A stretch of DNA of 33,667 nt from an uncultured SAR324 cluster bacterium (GCA_902513935.1 CABXOR010000014.1:1-33667), one strand, 5' to 3'; counted from the stretch's first letter, positions 16,993 through 27,222 are shown. Notes: generated from the sequence alone by a model not told the origin. Made by a program: numbers and translations.

Positions 16993-18654
16993 ATGACTGT
17001 AGCTGAGGCTATTTTTACGGCCATTAAGATCCGCAAAATCGATTACGTTTTTTGTGTTCCCGGTGAGAGCTTTCTCGCAACCATGGACTCATTTTACGGT
17101 TCGCTTAAACCTCTCTTGGTTTCTGCACGACATGAAGAAGGTGCAGGAATCATGGCCGAAGCTTATGCTAAGGCTTCAGCCAAGATCGGAGTCTGTATGG
17201 TCACACGTGGTCCGGGCCTGACCCATTTGTCAATTGCTCTTCATACGGCAAAACAAGACTCTACACCTCTCGTTGTATTCGTTGGGCAAGTACCGACACA
17301 TGTCCGTCATCGTGAAGCTTTTCAAGAATTAGATGTAGTGGAGTTCACGCGTCCTGTTGCCAAATGGGCGGTGGAACTTATCCGGGTTGATCGTGTGGCG
17401 GAAATAGTGGACAAGGCTTTCTACATTGCTAATTCAGGCCGCCCTGGACCAGTTGTCATTAGTCTTCCGGAAGATATTGACAGGAGTTCAGGTGCTGAGC
17501 ATTCTGTTTGGCGTGGGGCAACTGAGGGTACACCATCTCCATCAGTCCTGGGAGTTGAAAAAGCTGTTTCTATAATTGAAGCAGCAGAACGTCCTTGTAT
17601 TGTAGCTGGAGAAGGAGTATTACGCAACAACGCAACAGATAAGCTGGTCCACTTCGCAGAATGTCTTGAAGCGCCAGTTTTCACTGCCTGGAGGAGATTC
17701 GACGCATTTCCTAACAAGCATCCGCTTTATATGGGTGGACTTCATCCATCATCTATTGCTAATGATCTGTCTGAACCATTGAAGAATGCAGACCTGATAA
17801 TCGCCATTGGTACCAGACTTGACGAGTTTACTACATTAAATTATTCATCGCCGTCAATGGAACAAAAGCTTATCCATATTGATCAATCTCCGGAAGATAC
17901 AGGAGGAAGTTGGATAGGAGCGGATCTCGCCCTAATAGCCGATACAGGGGAGGCAATGGACAAGATTGAAGAGGCTTTGAAGAAATTAAAGCGTGCTAAA
18001 CCGTCAAAATCTTGTCAAAAGCAAATAGCAGAAAGGAGTGAATATTTTTCAAAAAGGACTACGCCTCGTAGTGACAGAATGGGCCTTAAAGATGGAACAA
18101 TTGACCTTGAAGGAGTTTATCATGATATTGTGAACATTTTAGATGACGATGCCAGTACTACTTGTGACGCAGGAGACTTTGGTGGCTGGCTGATACGTTA
18201 TTATAAGTGGAACAAACCGCGCACTTTTTTTGGGCCAACAACAGGCGCCATGGGTTATGCGTTACCAGCTGCAATTGCAGTCAAGCTGGCAAGGCCACAA
18301 GCTCCAGCTATAGCCTTTGCTGGAGACGGAGGATTCGCAATGACAATGAGCGAGCTCGAAACGGCTGTCAGATTGAAGCTTGACGGTCTAGTCGTGCTTG
18401 TATTCAATAACAAAAATTTTGGAACAATAAGGAGACATCAAAATCGTGAATTTCCTAGTCGTCCGGTGGTAACGGGTCTCGGTACAATAGACTTTGCTGC
18501 TATAGCAAAGGCTATGGGTGCAGAAGGCTTTAAGGTTAGCAGGAATGTGGAGTTTGCCAAAGCCTTCAAAGCCGCACTAAATGCAGGATGCCCGGCAGTA
18601 ATCGATATTACTGTAGGAGGTAACAGTCTTGATCCATGGGCTGACAAAAACTAG
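16993..18654 (+). CDS. Thiamine-diphosphate-dependent enzyme, acetolactate synthase-like
   Basis: A 553-residue cytosolic enzyme with the three-domain fold of the acetolactate synthase/benzoylformate decarboxylase family. The N-terminal Pyr domain has VPGESFLATMD and SARHEEGAGIMAEAYAK, whose glutamate (48 or 49) activates the cofactor. The middle domain (about 190-335) has the IVAGEGV pattern. The C-terminal PP domain has GDGGFAMTMSELETA (444-458) through FNNKNFG (471-477), the GDG-x-NN diphosphate and magnesium motif. The substrate cannot be told: no regulatory ilvN-like gene is adjacent. The ATG lacks an obvious Shine-Dalgarno sequence. It stands alone between the disturbed barrel locus and bioY. 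Confidence 0.85.
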   Translation: MTVAEAIFTAIKIRKIDYVFCVPGESFLATMDSFYGSLKPLLVSARHEEGAGIMAEAYAKASAKIGVCMVTRGPGLTHLSIALHTAKQDSTPLVVFVGQVPTHVRHREAFQELDVVEFTRPVAKWAVELIRVDRVAEIVDKAFYIANSGRPGPVVISLPEDIDRSSGAEHSVWRGATEGTPSPSVLGVEKAVSIIEAAERPCIVAGEGVLRNNATDKLVHFAECLEAPVFTAWRRFDAFPNKHPLYMGGLHPSSIANDLSEPLKNADLIIAIGTRLDEFTTLNYSSPSMEQKLIHIDQSPEDTGGSWIGADLALIADTGEAMDKIEEALKKLKRAKPSKSCQKQIAERSEYFSKRTTPRSDRMGLKDGTIDLEGVYHDIVNILDDDASTTCDAGDFGGWLIRYYKWNKPRTFFGPTTGAMGYALPAAIAVKLARPQAPAIAFAGDGGFAMTMSELETAVRLKLDGLVVLVFNNKNFGTIRRHQNREFPSRPVVTGLGTIDFAAIAKAMGAEGFKVSRNVEFAKAFKAALNAGCPAVIDITVGGNSLDPWADKN

Positions 18655-18933
18655 AGACGCCCTTTCACTTACTGTTGGACTATTTAAAACTCTGATTCTC
18701 ATTTAATTAACCGTAAACTTAAAATTTAAATTAAGGTACAATTTAAACGCTACGTTTGTTGTGAGTATGACAAAAATGTTTTGGCATATGCTAAAAATGG
18801 TTTAAGAGAATCACTGAGATCAAAAAACCGATTCACTTTTTAGAGATTTATTGTTAAACTTTATTATGACAAAGCTATATGCCTGAAAGAACGAAACACG
18901 GTTTCTCTAATCCCGACTAAGAAAAGGAATACA
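18655..18933. other. Intergenic region before bioY
   Basis: These 279 AT-rich bases contain no gene I can support. A ribosome site AAGGAA lies a few bases before the bioY ATG. I looked for a BirA operator (TTGTAAAC-type halves) and found only TTGTTAAAC near 18851 with no proper partner, so biotin repression through BirA is not shown. Confidence 0.4.
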
Positions 18934-19542
18934 ATGAAAACACAAACTCAAGTAATGACTTATCCTAGTATGTCTGAAACTCTTCTTCCGGGGGAAGCTG
19001 ACAGCAATGTTCAAAGAGCAGTCCGCTACGCTTTGCTGGCTTTTGCAGGTTCTGCATTGATCACCCTTTGTACGCAAATATCGTTACCACTTTTTCCGGT
19101 TCCAATGACACTGCAAACGTTTGCCGTGTTTTTGATCGGCTTGACATACGGCTGGCGTTTAGGTGGAGTTACTGTTGCTCTGTATTTACTGGAGGGAGCA
19201 CTTGGATTGCCTGTATTTTCCGGTGGAAAAGGGGGGCTGATTGTCTTCATGGGACCAACAGCGGGTTATCTTGTTGGATTTTTAGTGGCGGCCACAGCCT
19301 GTGGATGGTTTGCGGAACGTGGATTTGACCGCAGTTACTCAAAATTATTCGCTTCCCTATTGGTGGGCAATATTCTGCTTTATGCTTTCGGCCTCTTATG
19401 GTTGGGCAGCCTGATCGGTTGGGATAAACCGGTTTTAGAATATGGGCTTTATCCTTTCATTCTGGGCGACTTGTTAAAAATCGCAATGGCCGTGCTTCTG
19501 CTTCCGACTGCTTGGAAAATTGTTAATCGGCTGAAACAGTAA
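18934..19542 (+). CDS. bioY: Biotin transporter substrate-binding component
   Basis: Membrane S-component of an ECF-type vitamin importer that captures biotin; it can act alone or with a shared EcfAT energising module, which is not in this window. The 202-residue protein has the diagnostic stretch PLFPVPMTLQTFAVFLIGL, then YLLEGALGLPVFSGGKGG and FMGPTAGYLVGF, within about six membrane segments. The N-terminal 25 residues before the first helix are longer than usual and polar. The ATG has AAGGAA upstream. No biotin synthesis genes are next to it. Confidence 0.93.
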   Translation: MKTQTQVMTYPSMSETLLPGEADSNVQRAVRYALLAFAGSALITLCTQISLPLFPVPMTLQTFAVFLIGLTYGWRLGGVTVALYLLEGALGLPVFSGGKGGLIVFMGPTAGYLVGFLVAATACGWFAERGFDRSYSKLFASLLVGNILLYAFGLLWLGSLIGWDKPVLEYGLYPFILGDLLKIAMAVLLLPTAWKIVNRLKQ

Positions 19543-19804
19543 TTTTTTGGTATTTTCCGGTTCCTCGTCGCTCATTAATTTATACGGCGAAACGTGGATG
19601 ATTCCTTCCTTCAAACTTCTTGAGACAGTTCCTTTCAAAAAGAAACTTAGGAACGTTGATTAAAAACTTCCAAGTTTGCTTTAGTCCTGAATCCAGATAT
19701 ATGTATGGACTGTCGTGAGTTCCTGTTTAACGGCACTGAAGATCATTTCCTCCATTCTTTGTTTTGAGAGAGATTGATTTAACTTGGCTGAATAATGACA
19801 GAGG
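19543..19804. other. Intergenic region before putA
   Basis: These 262 bp have no supported gene. They contain an imperfect hairpin, GTTCCT (19628-19633) with AGGAAC (19649-19654), and a palindrome-like AAACTT-CC-AAGTTT (19664-19677), either of which could bind a putA regulator. A minus-strand frame starting MEEMIFSAVKQELT is interrupted after 24 codons and was not called. Confidence 0.3.
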
Positions 19805-22800
19805 ATGAATCCAACCGCACAGAAAAATACGGACTATCCGGAAATACTACGTAAAACCCTTACTCTCGCCGAAAGTTGGCAGAATCTCGCCAACACTTTA
19901 CGCAGCAAAGATGAACTGAAGCAACATCAGATGATGCGTCGGTTCCTCAATCATCCGTCCGACAAAACGGTCGTGATGCATTTGATTGATCAGAGTTTCC
20001 GTTCCGGAAATTCACGTCGCGTGGTTGATCAATTCCTTCATCTACTAAAGCATCACGGTATTCCCCGCTTTTTCCCGCAGTTTGAGCAGTGGATGCTCAA
20101 ACTATTTTTGCATCTCGGAAACCTCGTTCCTCAAATTTCCCATACCCAAATTTTACGTAAAATCCGTGAAGATACACGCCGTACAATTCTTCCGGAGGAA
20201 CCCGAAATTTTAAAAGAACATCTAAAAAAACGACAAGCTGAGGGTGTGCTGGTCAATCTCAACCATCTGGGTGAAGCGGTGCTGGGTGACGGTGAAGCGC
20301 AAAACCGCTTGAAGCATTACGGAGAATCACTGCGTAATCCGGACATCCACACTATTTCCATCAAAATTTCCAATATTGTAGCGCAACTGCATCCGCTCGG
20401 TTTTGAGAATGAACTCAATCTAATTTGTGAGCGGCTTTCTGAACTTTACAGGATTGCAGCAGAAAATACGGTCCTGCATAGCGACGGAACACGACGTGCA
20501 AAATTTGTCAATTTGGATATGGAATCATATCATGATCTTGATTTAACCATGGATGCGTTCATGCGTACACTCGATCAAATGGAATTCAAAAACTTACAGG
20601 CCGGAATCGTATTGCAGGCTTACCTTCCGGATTCATTTTTACGTCAGCAGAAACTCGTAAAGTGGGCTAAAAAGCGTGTCGGAAACGGCGGAAGCCCCGT
20701 CAAAATGCGTTTGGTAAAAGGCGCGAATCTGGTGATGGAAGCAGTTGAGGCAGAAATATTTGGTTGGCCGTTGACTGTTTTTGATTCCAAAATTGAAACT
20801 GATGCGAATTTCAAACGGATGATGGAATTCGGACTTCAGCCGGAAAATATCGTAGCAGTTCATTTTGGTTTGGCTTCTCACAATTTGTTTGACCTGGCCT
20901 ACACCCATGTTCTAGCGGAAGAACGTGGTATTTCTAAAGGTTTAGTTTTTGAGATGCTGGAAGGCATGGCCGACCATGTGAGGCGGGCTCTGCTGGAGGA
21001 AAAACAAAAAGGGGCGAGCAAGGAAATAAATTTGTTACTCTACACACCGGTCACGAGCCAGGACCAATTCATTAGTGCCATCTCCTATTTGGTAAGGCGG
21101 CTCGACGAAAACACAAGTCCTGACAACTTTTTACGACACTCATTTGATATCCGGGTTGGTACTGTTCCGTGGAAATTTTTGGAAAAACAATTTCTTGAAG
21201 CATGGCAGTTGAAAGATAAAATTTCCTCTGAACCGAGACGTCAGCAAAATCGTGAAAAAGAGGTCTTTCCGGAAAATCTCGGAACACTCGCGGATCCAAT
21301 CTTCTGCAACGAGCCGGACACGGACTGGGTACTTCCGGAAAATCGAAAATGGGCGGACATAATCCGTAAAAAATGGCAGCCGACTGAGAAAAGCGAAGTC
21401 AGAAAAATTCCGCTTTTTATCGGAAACACTGAAGTCAAGTCTAAGCGTAAACAAAAGGAATTTTTCGATCCTTCACAACTGAATAATCCAAACAAAGCAG
21501 ACATTCCGGTGGTTTTTTCAGTCGAGCTGGCTACAAAAACGGATGTGATCAAAGCGGTTAAAATTGCAAAAGACGATCCGTCAAACTGGAGTGAAACAAC
21601 TTTGCTGGAACGACATGAGTTGCTTTCCCGAGCCGCACTAAATATGCGGAAAAAGCGGGGAGACTTAATCGGTGTTGCGGCGGCGGTTTGCGGAAAAACT
21701 TTTTATGAAACAGATTCGGAAATTTCTGAAGCAATTGATTTTATCGAATATTATCCACATTCCCTTCGTTTGCTGGAAGAACAGACCTCGCTAAAATTTT
21801 CACCCTTGGGCGTGGTTCTGGTGATATCGCCGTGGAACTTTCCGATTGCGATTCCGACCGGTGGTGTGGCTGCGGCATTGGCTTGCGGAAACACCGTTTT
21901 GTTTAAACCTTCTCCGCTAGCCTTTCCGTTGGGTGCAGAGATTGTAAACTGTTTTTGGGATTCCGGAATTCCACGTGAAGCTTTGCAGCTTGTAAGCTGC
22001 GAAGACGGTGAACCAATTCAGAGGCTTTCCGGGCATCCGGACGTTGACGCTATCATTTTCACTGGAGGCACTAAAACCGCGTTCAAGTTACTCGAAAAAC
22101 GCCCCGATGCAGAATTGTCAGCGGAAACAGGTGGGAAAAACGCGACTATTGTCACTGCTATGGCTGACCGTGACCAAGCGATCGAACATGTTTTACATTC
22201 CGCGTTTAGTCACAGCGGGCAAAAATGTTCGGCGACTTCTCTTCTTGTTCTTGAACGTGAAGTTTACGAAGATCCGACTTTCCGTAAGCAACTGCTGGAT
22301 GCTATTCAAACTTTGAAAGTAGGTTCAGTCTGGAATTTTTCAAATAAAATGGGACCGCTTATTCGGGAGCCGATGGGCGATTTCCGTAAGGGCTTGGAAA
22401 CTTTGGAGGACGATGAGAGTTGGGCTTTGCCCCCCAAATGCGATGAAACAAATCCAAAACTTTGGCATCCGGCAGTAAAATGGGGTGTGAAGCGCGGCAG
22501 TTTTTCACATCAAACAGAATTTTTTGGTCCCCTACTTTCTGTGATGAAAGCGGAGTCTTTGGAAGATGCTATTGAAATCGTTAATGGAACCGATTATGGC
22601 TTGACTTCCGGCCTCGAAAGCCTTGACTGCCGGGAACAAAAAATCTGGTCGGAAAAAATTGAAGCAGGAAATCTTTACATTAACCGCGTAACTACTGGTG
22701 CGATTGTCTTACGGCAGTCATTTGGAGGAATGGGGCTTTCTTCCATCGGCGCGGGCATCAAGGCCGGAAGTCCGAATTACGCAGTTCAGTTCTGTAAAAT

Positions 22801-23455
22801 TGAGGAAAGTAATTCACTGACGCAGGGACCGTTGCGGGAAGAATCCACTTTGCTTTATATTGCTCGAAACTGGCAGACTCAGCTCTCGCGAAATGAACAT
22901 GCCGAAATCCGAAGTGAATTACATAAAACTATTCAGGCAATTTACAGCTGTCTCTTTCAATACGAAAGCGAATTTTCTGGTGAGCAAGATTTTTTTCGTT
23001 TTCGGGGACAGGATAATTTGTTCCGTTATCTACCACTTGGAAAAGTCACTGTGCGCTTGCACCCGGACGACGAACTCTTTGAAACCCTGATCAGGATTGC
23101 TGCCGCACGAATTGCAAAATGTAAAGTGGAAGTCAGTTTACCTCCAAATTTGGAAAACACTGTTACTGACTTTCTGGGCAATACTGAAGGAAAACGCTTA
23201 TGTGATTCTGTTGAAATTCTCTCTGAAACCGACAAAGAACTCTGCAGAAGACTTACCGAAATTGATCGAATACGCTACGCGCATCCCGACCGCGTTCCAC
23301 TTGAAATTCATCAAGCCACAGCAAAACTTGGCAAACATATTTCCCGTCACATTCCTCTAGCTGAAGGACGTATTGAAATGTTGCGTTATTTACAGGAGCA
23401 AAGTTTGTCCATCGATTATCACCGCTACGGAAATTTGGGAGAGCGGGAATTTTGA
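19805..23455 (+). CDS. putA: Bifunctional proline dehydrogenase / delta-1-pyrroline-5-carboxylate dehydrogenase
   Basis: Oxidises proline to glutamate in two steps: an FAD-dependent step that passes electrons to the quinone pool, then an NAD-dependent aldehyde step. The protein has 1216 residues. The FAD barrel half (about 130-480) has MRLVKGANLVMEAVEAEIFG, GWPLTVFDSK and YLVRRLDENTSPDNFLRHSF. The aldehyde dehydrogenase half (about 550-1010) has VISPWNFPIAIP, catalytic Glu774 in AETGGKN and Cys808 in SGQKCSA. About 200 C-terminal residues follow, as in long PutA forms. The N-terminal ribbon-helix-helix DNA-binding domain of enteric PutA is absent, so it should not repress its own gene. A deleted relic of a close paralogue lies near 31500. 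Confidence 0.94.
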   Translation: MNPTAQKNTDYPEILRKTLTLAESWQNLANTLRSKDELKQHQMMRRFLNHPSDKTVVMHLIDQSFRSGNSRRVVDQFLHLLKHHGIPRFFPQFEQWMLKLFLHLGNLVPQISHTQILRKIREDTRRTILPEEPEILKEHLKKRQAEGVLVNLNHLGEAVLGDGEAQNRLKHYGESLRNPDIHTISIKISNIVAQLHPLGFENELNLICERLSELYRIAAENTVLHSDGTRRAKFVNLDMESYHDLDLTMDAFMRTLDQMEFKNLQAGIVLQAYLPDSFLRQQKLVKWAKKRVGNGGSPVKMRLVKGANLVMEAVEAEIFGWPLTVFDSKIETDANFKRMMEFGLQPENIVAVHFGLASHNLFDLAYTHVLAEERGISKGLVFEMLEGMADHVRRALLEEKQKGASKEINLLLYTPVTSQDQFISAISYLVRRLDENTSPDNFLRHSFDIRVGTVPWKFLEKQFLEAWQLKDKISSEPRRQQNREKEVFPENLGTLADPIFCNEPDTDWVLPENRKWADIIRKKWQPTEKSEVRKIPLFIGNTEVKSKRKQKEFFDPSQLNNPNKADIPVVFSVELATKTDVIKAVKIAKDDPSNWSETTLLERHELLSRAALNMRKKRGDLIGVAAAVCGKTFYETDSEISEAIDFIEYYPHSLRLLEEQTSLKFSPLGVVLVISPWNFPIAIPTGGVAAALACGNTVLFKPSPLAFPLGAEIVNCFWDSGIPREALQLVSCEDGEPIQRLSGHPDVDAIIFTGGTKTAFKLLEKRPDAELSAETGGKNATIVTAMADRDQAIEHVLHSAFSHSGQKCSATSLLVLEREVYEDPTFRKQLLDAIQTLKVGSVWNFSNKMGPLIREPMGDFRKGLETLEDDESWALPPKCDETNPKLWHPAVKWGVKRGSFSHQTEFFGPLLSVMKAESLEDAIEIVNGTDYGLTSGLESLDCREQKIWSEKIEAGNLYINRVTTGAIVLRQSFGGMGLSSIGAGIKAGSPNYAVQFCKIEESNSLTQGPLREESTLLYIARNWQTQLSRNEHAEIRSELHKTIQAIYSCLFQYESEFSGEQDFFRFRGQDNLFRYLPLGKVTVRLHPDDELFETLIRIAAARIAKCKVEVSLPPNLENTVTDFLGNTEGKRLCDSVEILSETDKELCRRLTEIDRIRYAHPDRVPLEIHQATAKLGKHISRHIPLAEGRIEMLRYLQEQSLSIDYHRYGNLGEREF

Positions 23456-23464
23456 GAGTTCCTT

Positions 23465-23517
23465 TTACAGAACCTATTTCTAAAATTACTTTCTGTAATA
23501 TCATAAACTTACAGAAC
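23465..23517. repeat. TTACAGAA repeats between putA and the methyltransferase remnant
   Basis: TTACAGAAC occurs at about 23465-23473 and again at 23509-23517, and TTCTGTAA between them (about 23491-23498) is the inverted form. It sits between convergent genes and could form a hairpin, but has no T-tract. Only weak support for a terminator. Confidence 0.3.
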
Positions 23518-23700
23518 TCCTAATTCCGTTTTTTCGAACCACTCTACTTGATGGTGGAACTTCCCGATGACCAAAATAACTTCCTCTCCCAAAACTTCCA
23601 AATAAAATCTCCAATAATTGTAAGATTTGCCAAATTGTGGTATCCATTGAGTTACTCGAATATAGTCTATCCAATCTATTTTGAATAAAGAGAGTGGTTT
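23509..23700 (-). pseudogene. Out-of-frame 3' fragment, 63 codons
   Basis: In a different frame from the methyltransferase piece, codons from 23700 to a TAA at 23511-23509 encode a natural-looking sequence with KIDWIDYIRVTQWIPQFGKS and GEEVILVIGKFHHQVEWFEK. It begins just after an in-frame stop and has no start codon, so it reads as the C-terminal end of something. It is most simply the end of the same methyltransferase after deletion and frameshift. I do not recognise the family, so it could also be a separate small gene remnant. Confidence 0.35.
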
Positions 23701-24310
23701 TTATGAAACAAAGTAAATCAGGCCAAATATTCCTCAGTTTAATTTTCTCAAGCAAAACAGTACCTCCACCCATAAAAGGATCAAAAACAGTACTTCCTTC
23801 AGGAAATTGTTTGAGCAAAATCTTTGGCAAATCGGGATGGATCCGTCCAGGATAAGGATGAAAACCTTGTGTAAAATCGTAATCGCTCCGCCCTTTCAGT
23901 GAAGCTCCCATCGCTTCCAGCATCAGTTCCCCCTGTTCCCCAAAAGATTCACGATTCAAAAACATTTGCGATGCAGATCTTCGCTGTTTTATTATTTTTT
24001 CATTTTTTGGCGGTGCTCCAAAAGTGTATTCACTTTCAGGTTGCTGCCAGTCTTTTCTTTTCCAGGGAAGTTTAGCAGAATTTTGAGTTTTGAGTTTTGA
24101 GTTTTGCTTATAATTTCTTCCCAGTTTTGAGACTTTAGGTCTTTTATACTTTGAATCTCCGGTATTCTCTTCTGGAGCAGCTTTTGTTTTTTTCCTGACA
24201 CGTGTAGGTTTTTTATCCAAATCCGCAGCAGTAATGGGGATAGTTCCGGTACTTGACATAGACTTATCTTTGATGCTATTTTTTTTAGTATGCTGCATAT
24301 TTATTTTCAA
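23701..24310 (-). pseudogene. DNA methyltransferase, broken after motif I
   Basis: The frame from 24310 has a lysine-rich start, then GFHPYPGRIHPDLPKILLKQ and STVFDPFMGGGTVLLEKIKL. The DPFMGGGT loop is the AdoMet-binding motif I of N4/N6-type DNA methyltransferases, and the HPYPGRIHP block before it is typical of one such family. After that the homology stops. The frame runs on to 23501, but the tail does not look like the family, and no (D/S)PP(Y/W) catalytic motif is found. An internal deletion or frameshift is inferred. It lies 10 bp after the exporter gene in the same direction, with no restriction enzyme or repair partner beside it. Confidence 0.6.
24081..24106. repeat. TTTTGAG tandem heptamer
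   Basis: TTTTGAG is repeated three times from 24081 to 24101, followed by TTTTG. It encodes the low-complexity SKLKTQNS stretch of the broken methyltransferase. Slippage here could shift the frame, and its length may vary between strains. Confidence 0.7.
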
Positions 24311-24320
24311 ACTTTTCTTA

Positions 24321-25250
24321 TTATTTGGAGACAGCTTGTTCCGGAATTTTCTTTTGTTCAGTACCGTAAATTATGAAAACGGTAGTGCTGATTATTAAGA
24401 CACCTCCAAGCAAGGTTTGCAAAGAAGGAACTTCTCCCAGCAGAATAAGTGCAAACAAAATCGCAAAAACCGGTTCCAGTCCTGCAATCAACAAACTTGC
24501 CAGTTGAGCACGAACATAACGCAAGCCGTTGATCAACAAGGTGTGGCCTCCTACTGTACAAACTACACCAAGAAGAAACAATAAACCCAATTCTTTTCCG
24601 CTGAGATTCCATGATTCAAATAAAGACCAGGGCAATATTACCAGTGCAGCAAAACCATTTTGCCAGCAGGTTATCAATAAAGTAGAGTGTTTTCTGACGT
24701 GAACCCGATTGAGTAAGGTAAGTACCGCAAAGCCAAATCCTGCCATCAAACCCCATAAAATTCCATGAAAAACAGCACCCGATATAATTGTGTTTGAATT
24801 ATCAGAACTGGAAGTAGCTATCAGTGCCAATCCGCATATTACAATCAAAGCTGCAATGACATTTCGTAGCCGAAAAGGTTCACGGAAAAACAGTGGTTCC
24901 AGCAGGGTAGTGAAAAAAGGGTAACTGGCAAATGAGAGCAAACCAATTGCCACCGTGGAAATTTGAATTGCCTGAAAAAATGCGATCCAGTGTACCCCCA
25001 GTATGCTTCCGCTCAGTGCCAGCCAGAGCCATTCCCGAAGGTCACTGAAAAATATTTTTTTACGCAAGAAGAACAGTGCCAGCAACAATGCTCCAAAGGC
25101 AAAAACAGTACGGCCCTGTACGATCAGTAATGGAGAGAAAGTTAGAAACTTGCCAAACAGTCCTGTCAGGCTGACAAAAGGGAGGGCGACCAAAACGCTG
25201 ATCACCCCATGGCGGTGCGACGTTTTAGCGCTGGTGAAATCCGACATCAA
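24321..25250 (-). CDS. EamA/DMT-family transporter
   Basis: Inner-membrane carrier of the drug/metabolite transporter superfamily, probably exporting a small metabolite such as an amino acid; the substrate is not predictable. The 309-residue protein has about ten hydrophobic helices in two homologous EamA halves: about 15-145, with the RTVFAFGALLLALFFLRKK pattern, and about 160-290, ending with LIAGLEPVFAILFALILLGE, a hallmark of the second repeat. The polar ends fit a cytoplasmic location. The start lies six bases after the mnmG stop on the same strand, so the gene is probably read from the mnmG transcript. Confidence 0.88.
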   Translation of the reverse strand: MMSDFTSAKTSHRHGVISVLVALPFVSLTGLFGKFLTFSPLLIVQGRTVFAFGALLLALFFLRKKIFFSDLREWLWLALSGSILGVHWIAFFQAIQISTVAIGLLSFASYPFFTTLLEPLFFREPFRLRNVIAALIVICGLALIATSSSDNSNTIISGAVFHGILWGLMAGFGFAVLTLLNRVHVRKHSTLLITCWQNGFAALVILPWSLFESWNLSGKELGLLFLLGVVCTVGGHTLLINGLRYVRAQLASLLIAGLEPVFAILFALILLGEVPSLQTLLGGVLIISTTVFIIYGTEQKKIPEQAVSK

Positions 25251-25256
25251 TCAGTG

Positions 25257-27149
25257 TTAAGCTACTTGTTTGGTGCGTAAATATACCCGTAGAATCGTGA
25301 TCGCTGCAGGCGTCATACCGGTTATTCGATTTGCATGTCCAAGTGTCTCTGGTTTTAATTTGTCTAATATTTCAATAACTTCGCGAGAAAGTCCCGGTAT
25401 TTCGGATAAGTGCAAATTGTCCGGAATTTCAATTCGATCGAGTTGATTAATGTGCTTTAACTCCTGATTTTGTCTGGCAAGATAACCTGCATACTTGATG
25501 TTGATTTCTACTTGTTCCCGCACTACCGGAGAAAAATAATTCCAGTCTATTGATCCACAGATGGATTCACTACCGCGCAACCTGTCAATATTCATTTTTG
25601 GGCGTTTCAGCAAATCGGAAACTTTGGCAGCGGTTTTAAGGGGAGCTTCTCCAAGTTTTTTCAATTCTGTTTGAACTGATTTATTCGGCGTAATTCGTTC
25701 TGCTTTTACTATTCCGGACAACCTCGTGATTTCTTTCTTCTTTTGCTGAAAATGCTGAAAATATTTTTCTGGCAGCAACCCCAGGTCCCAGCCTTTTTGG
25801 CTTAAACGGGCGTCGGCATTGTCTTCACGCAAATGCAACCTGTATTCCGCTCTTGAAGTGAACATCCGGTATGGTTCAATCACTCCGCGTGTTATCAAAT
25901 CATTTATCATCACACCAATGTAAGCTTCATTTCGCTGAAGTATAAATGGTGGTTTTTTTCTCACTTTCAAAACCGCATTAATTCCTGCCATCAGACCCTG
26001 CGCTGCAGCTTCCTCATATCCTGTAGTACCGTTAATTTGGCCTGCAAGATACAGATTTTTCACTGTTTTTAACTCAAGTGTCGCTTTCAGTTGAGTTGGA
26101 TCAAGCATGTCGTATTCGATAGCATAACCTGGTTCGAAAATTTCAACTTCTTCCAAGCCCTTGATACTGCGTAAAAACTCAAACTGTACTTCTGTCGGCA
26201 AACTTGTAGACAATCCATTGGGATAAATCATTAAGCTATCTTCTGTATATCCCATCGGTTCCATGAATACCTGATGTCGTTTTTTATCTGCAAACTTAAC
26301 AATTTTATCTTCAATTGAGGGACAGTAACGGGGTCCAATTCCAGTTATTTCTCCTCCATAAAGTGCAGACCTGCTCAGGTTTTTTTGGATAATCAGGTGC
26401 GTACGTTCATTCGTGTAGGCAATGTGACATGGAACCTGGGGCAATAAAATCTCTGAATCCCAAAACGAAAACTTTTTGGGCTTTTCGTCACCAGGCTGAA
26501 TTCCCAGTTGACTCCAGTCAATAGTACGTTTGTCGAGACGAGCAGGCGTACCTGTTTTCATCCGTCCCAGCTTCAAAGACTGATCTGCCAGGGACAGTGA
26601 AAGTCGTTTTGCGGAAGGTTCTGCCACACGTCCGGCATCTACGTGCTCTGAGCCACGGTGAATAAGTCCATTGAGAAATGTGCCTGTGGTGACGATTATT
26701 GTTTCTGCATATAATTCCTCTTTTTCAGTACGGAGACCCACCACCTGATTCCGGTTTAACAACAATTCCTCTGCAGCAGCTTCAATAATAGTGAGTTCGG
26801 ACTGTTTTTCCAGTATCTGACGCAAAACTTTTTTGTAAGCCAGATAATCAGACTGACAGCGTGAACCATGTGTAGCGGCCCCGCGGGATGTATTGAGCAC
26901 ACGGAACTGGATACCTGTTGCATCGGCAACTTTCCCCATTTCTCCACCCAGCGCGTCAATTTCCTTAACCAGATGGCCTTTACCGATTCCGCCAATTGCA
27001 GGATTGCAGGACATTTGCGCAATCGTGTCACGGGACAGTGTAACGAGCAAAGTATCCGCCCCCATTCTGGCTGCAGCCAGTGCGGCTTCGCATCCAGCAT
27101 GTCCTCCTCCTATCACGAGAACATCGAACTTTTTAGGGTTAGTTTTCAA
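25257..27149 (-). CDS. mnmG: tRNA uridine-34 5-carboxymethylaminomethyl modification enzyme, FAD subunit
   Basis: With MnmE it installs the carboxymethylaminomethyl group on the wobble uridine of several tRNAs, using FAD and a folate one-carbon unit. The 630-residue protein is full length. It starts with the FAD loop [19 protein letters not shown] (12-30) and has [20 protein letters not shown] (46-65), the [15 protein letters not shown] catalytic cysteine segment, and [18 protein letters not shown]. The C-terminal helical domain that contacts MnmE is present. rsmG and parA, frequent neighbours elsewhere, are absent; EamA follows instead. A palindrome lies about 75-90 bp upstream. Confidence 0.95.
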   Translation of the reverse strand: MKTNPKKFDVLVIGGGHAGCEAALAAARMGADTLLVTLSRDTIAQMSCNPAIGGIGKGHLVKEIDALGGEMGKVADATGIQFRVLNTSRGAATHGSRCQSDYLAYKKVLRQILEKQSELTIIEAAAEELLLNRNQVVGLRTEKEELYAETIIVTTGTFLNGLIHRGSEHVDAGRVAEPSAKRLSLSLADQSLKLGRMKTGTPARLDKRTIDWSQLGIQPGDEKPKKFSFWDSEILLPQVPCHIAYTNERTHLIIQKNLSRSALYGGEITGIGPRYCPSIEDKIVKFADKKRHQVFMEPMGYTEDSLMIYPNGLSTSLPTEVQFEFLRSIKGLEEVEIFEPGYAIEYDMLDPTQLKATLELKTVKNLYLAGQINGTTGYEEAAAQGLMAGINAVLKVRKKPPFILQRNEAYIGVMINDLITRGVIEPYRMFTSRAEYRLHLREDNADARLSQKGWDLGLLPEKYFQHFQQKKKEITRLSGIVKAERITPNKSVQTELKKLGEAPLKTAAKVSDLLKRPKMNIDRLRGSESICGSIDWNYFSPVVREQVEINIKYAGYLARQNQELKHINQLDRIEIPDNLHLSEIPGLSREVIEILDKLKPETLGHANRITGMTPAAITILRVYLRTKQVA

Positions 27150-27222
27150 TAAAAGTCCTATTTTGTTTTCGTTATCATCGGACGTTCCAACTCTTTAAAG
27201 GCCCGGCCCACGACAAGATTGT

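Noticed and set aside
18655..18933. Biotin (BirA) operator before bioY
   Set aside because: Only a partial half-site, TTGTTAAAC, was seen and no properly spaced partner.
19560..19790. Minus-strand gene upstream of putA
   Set aside because: Several short frames with protein-like stretches exist, but all are interrupted within about 50 codons and none matches a family I know.
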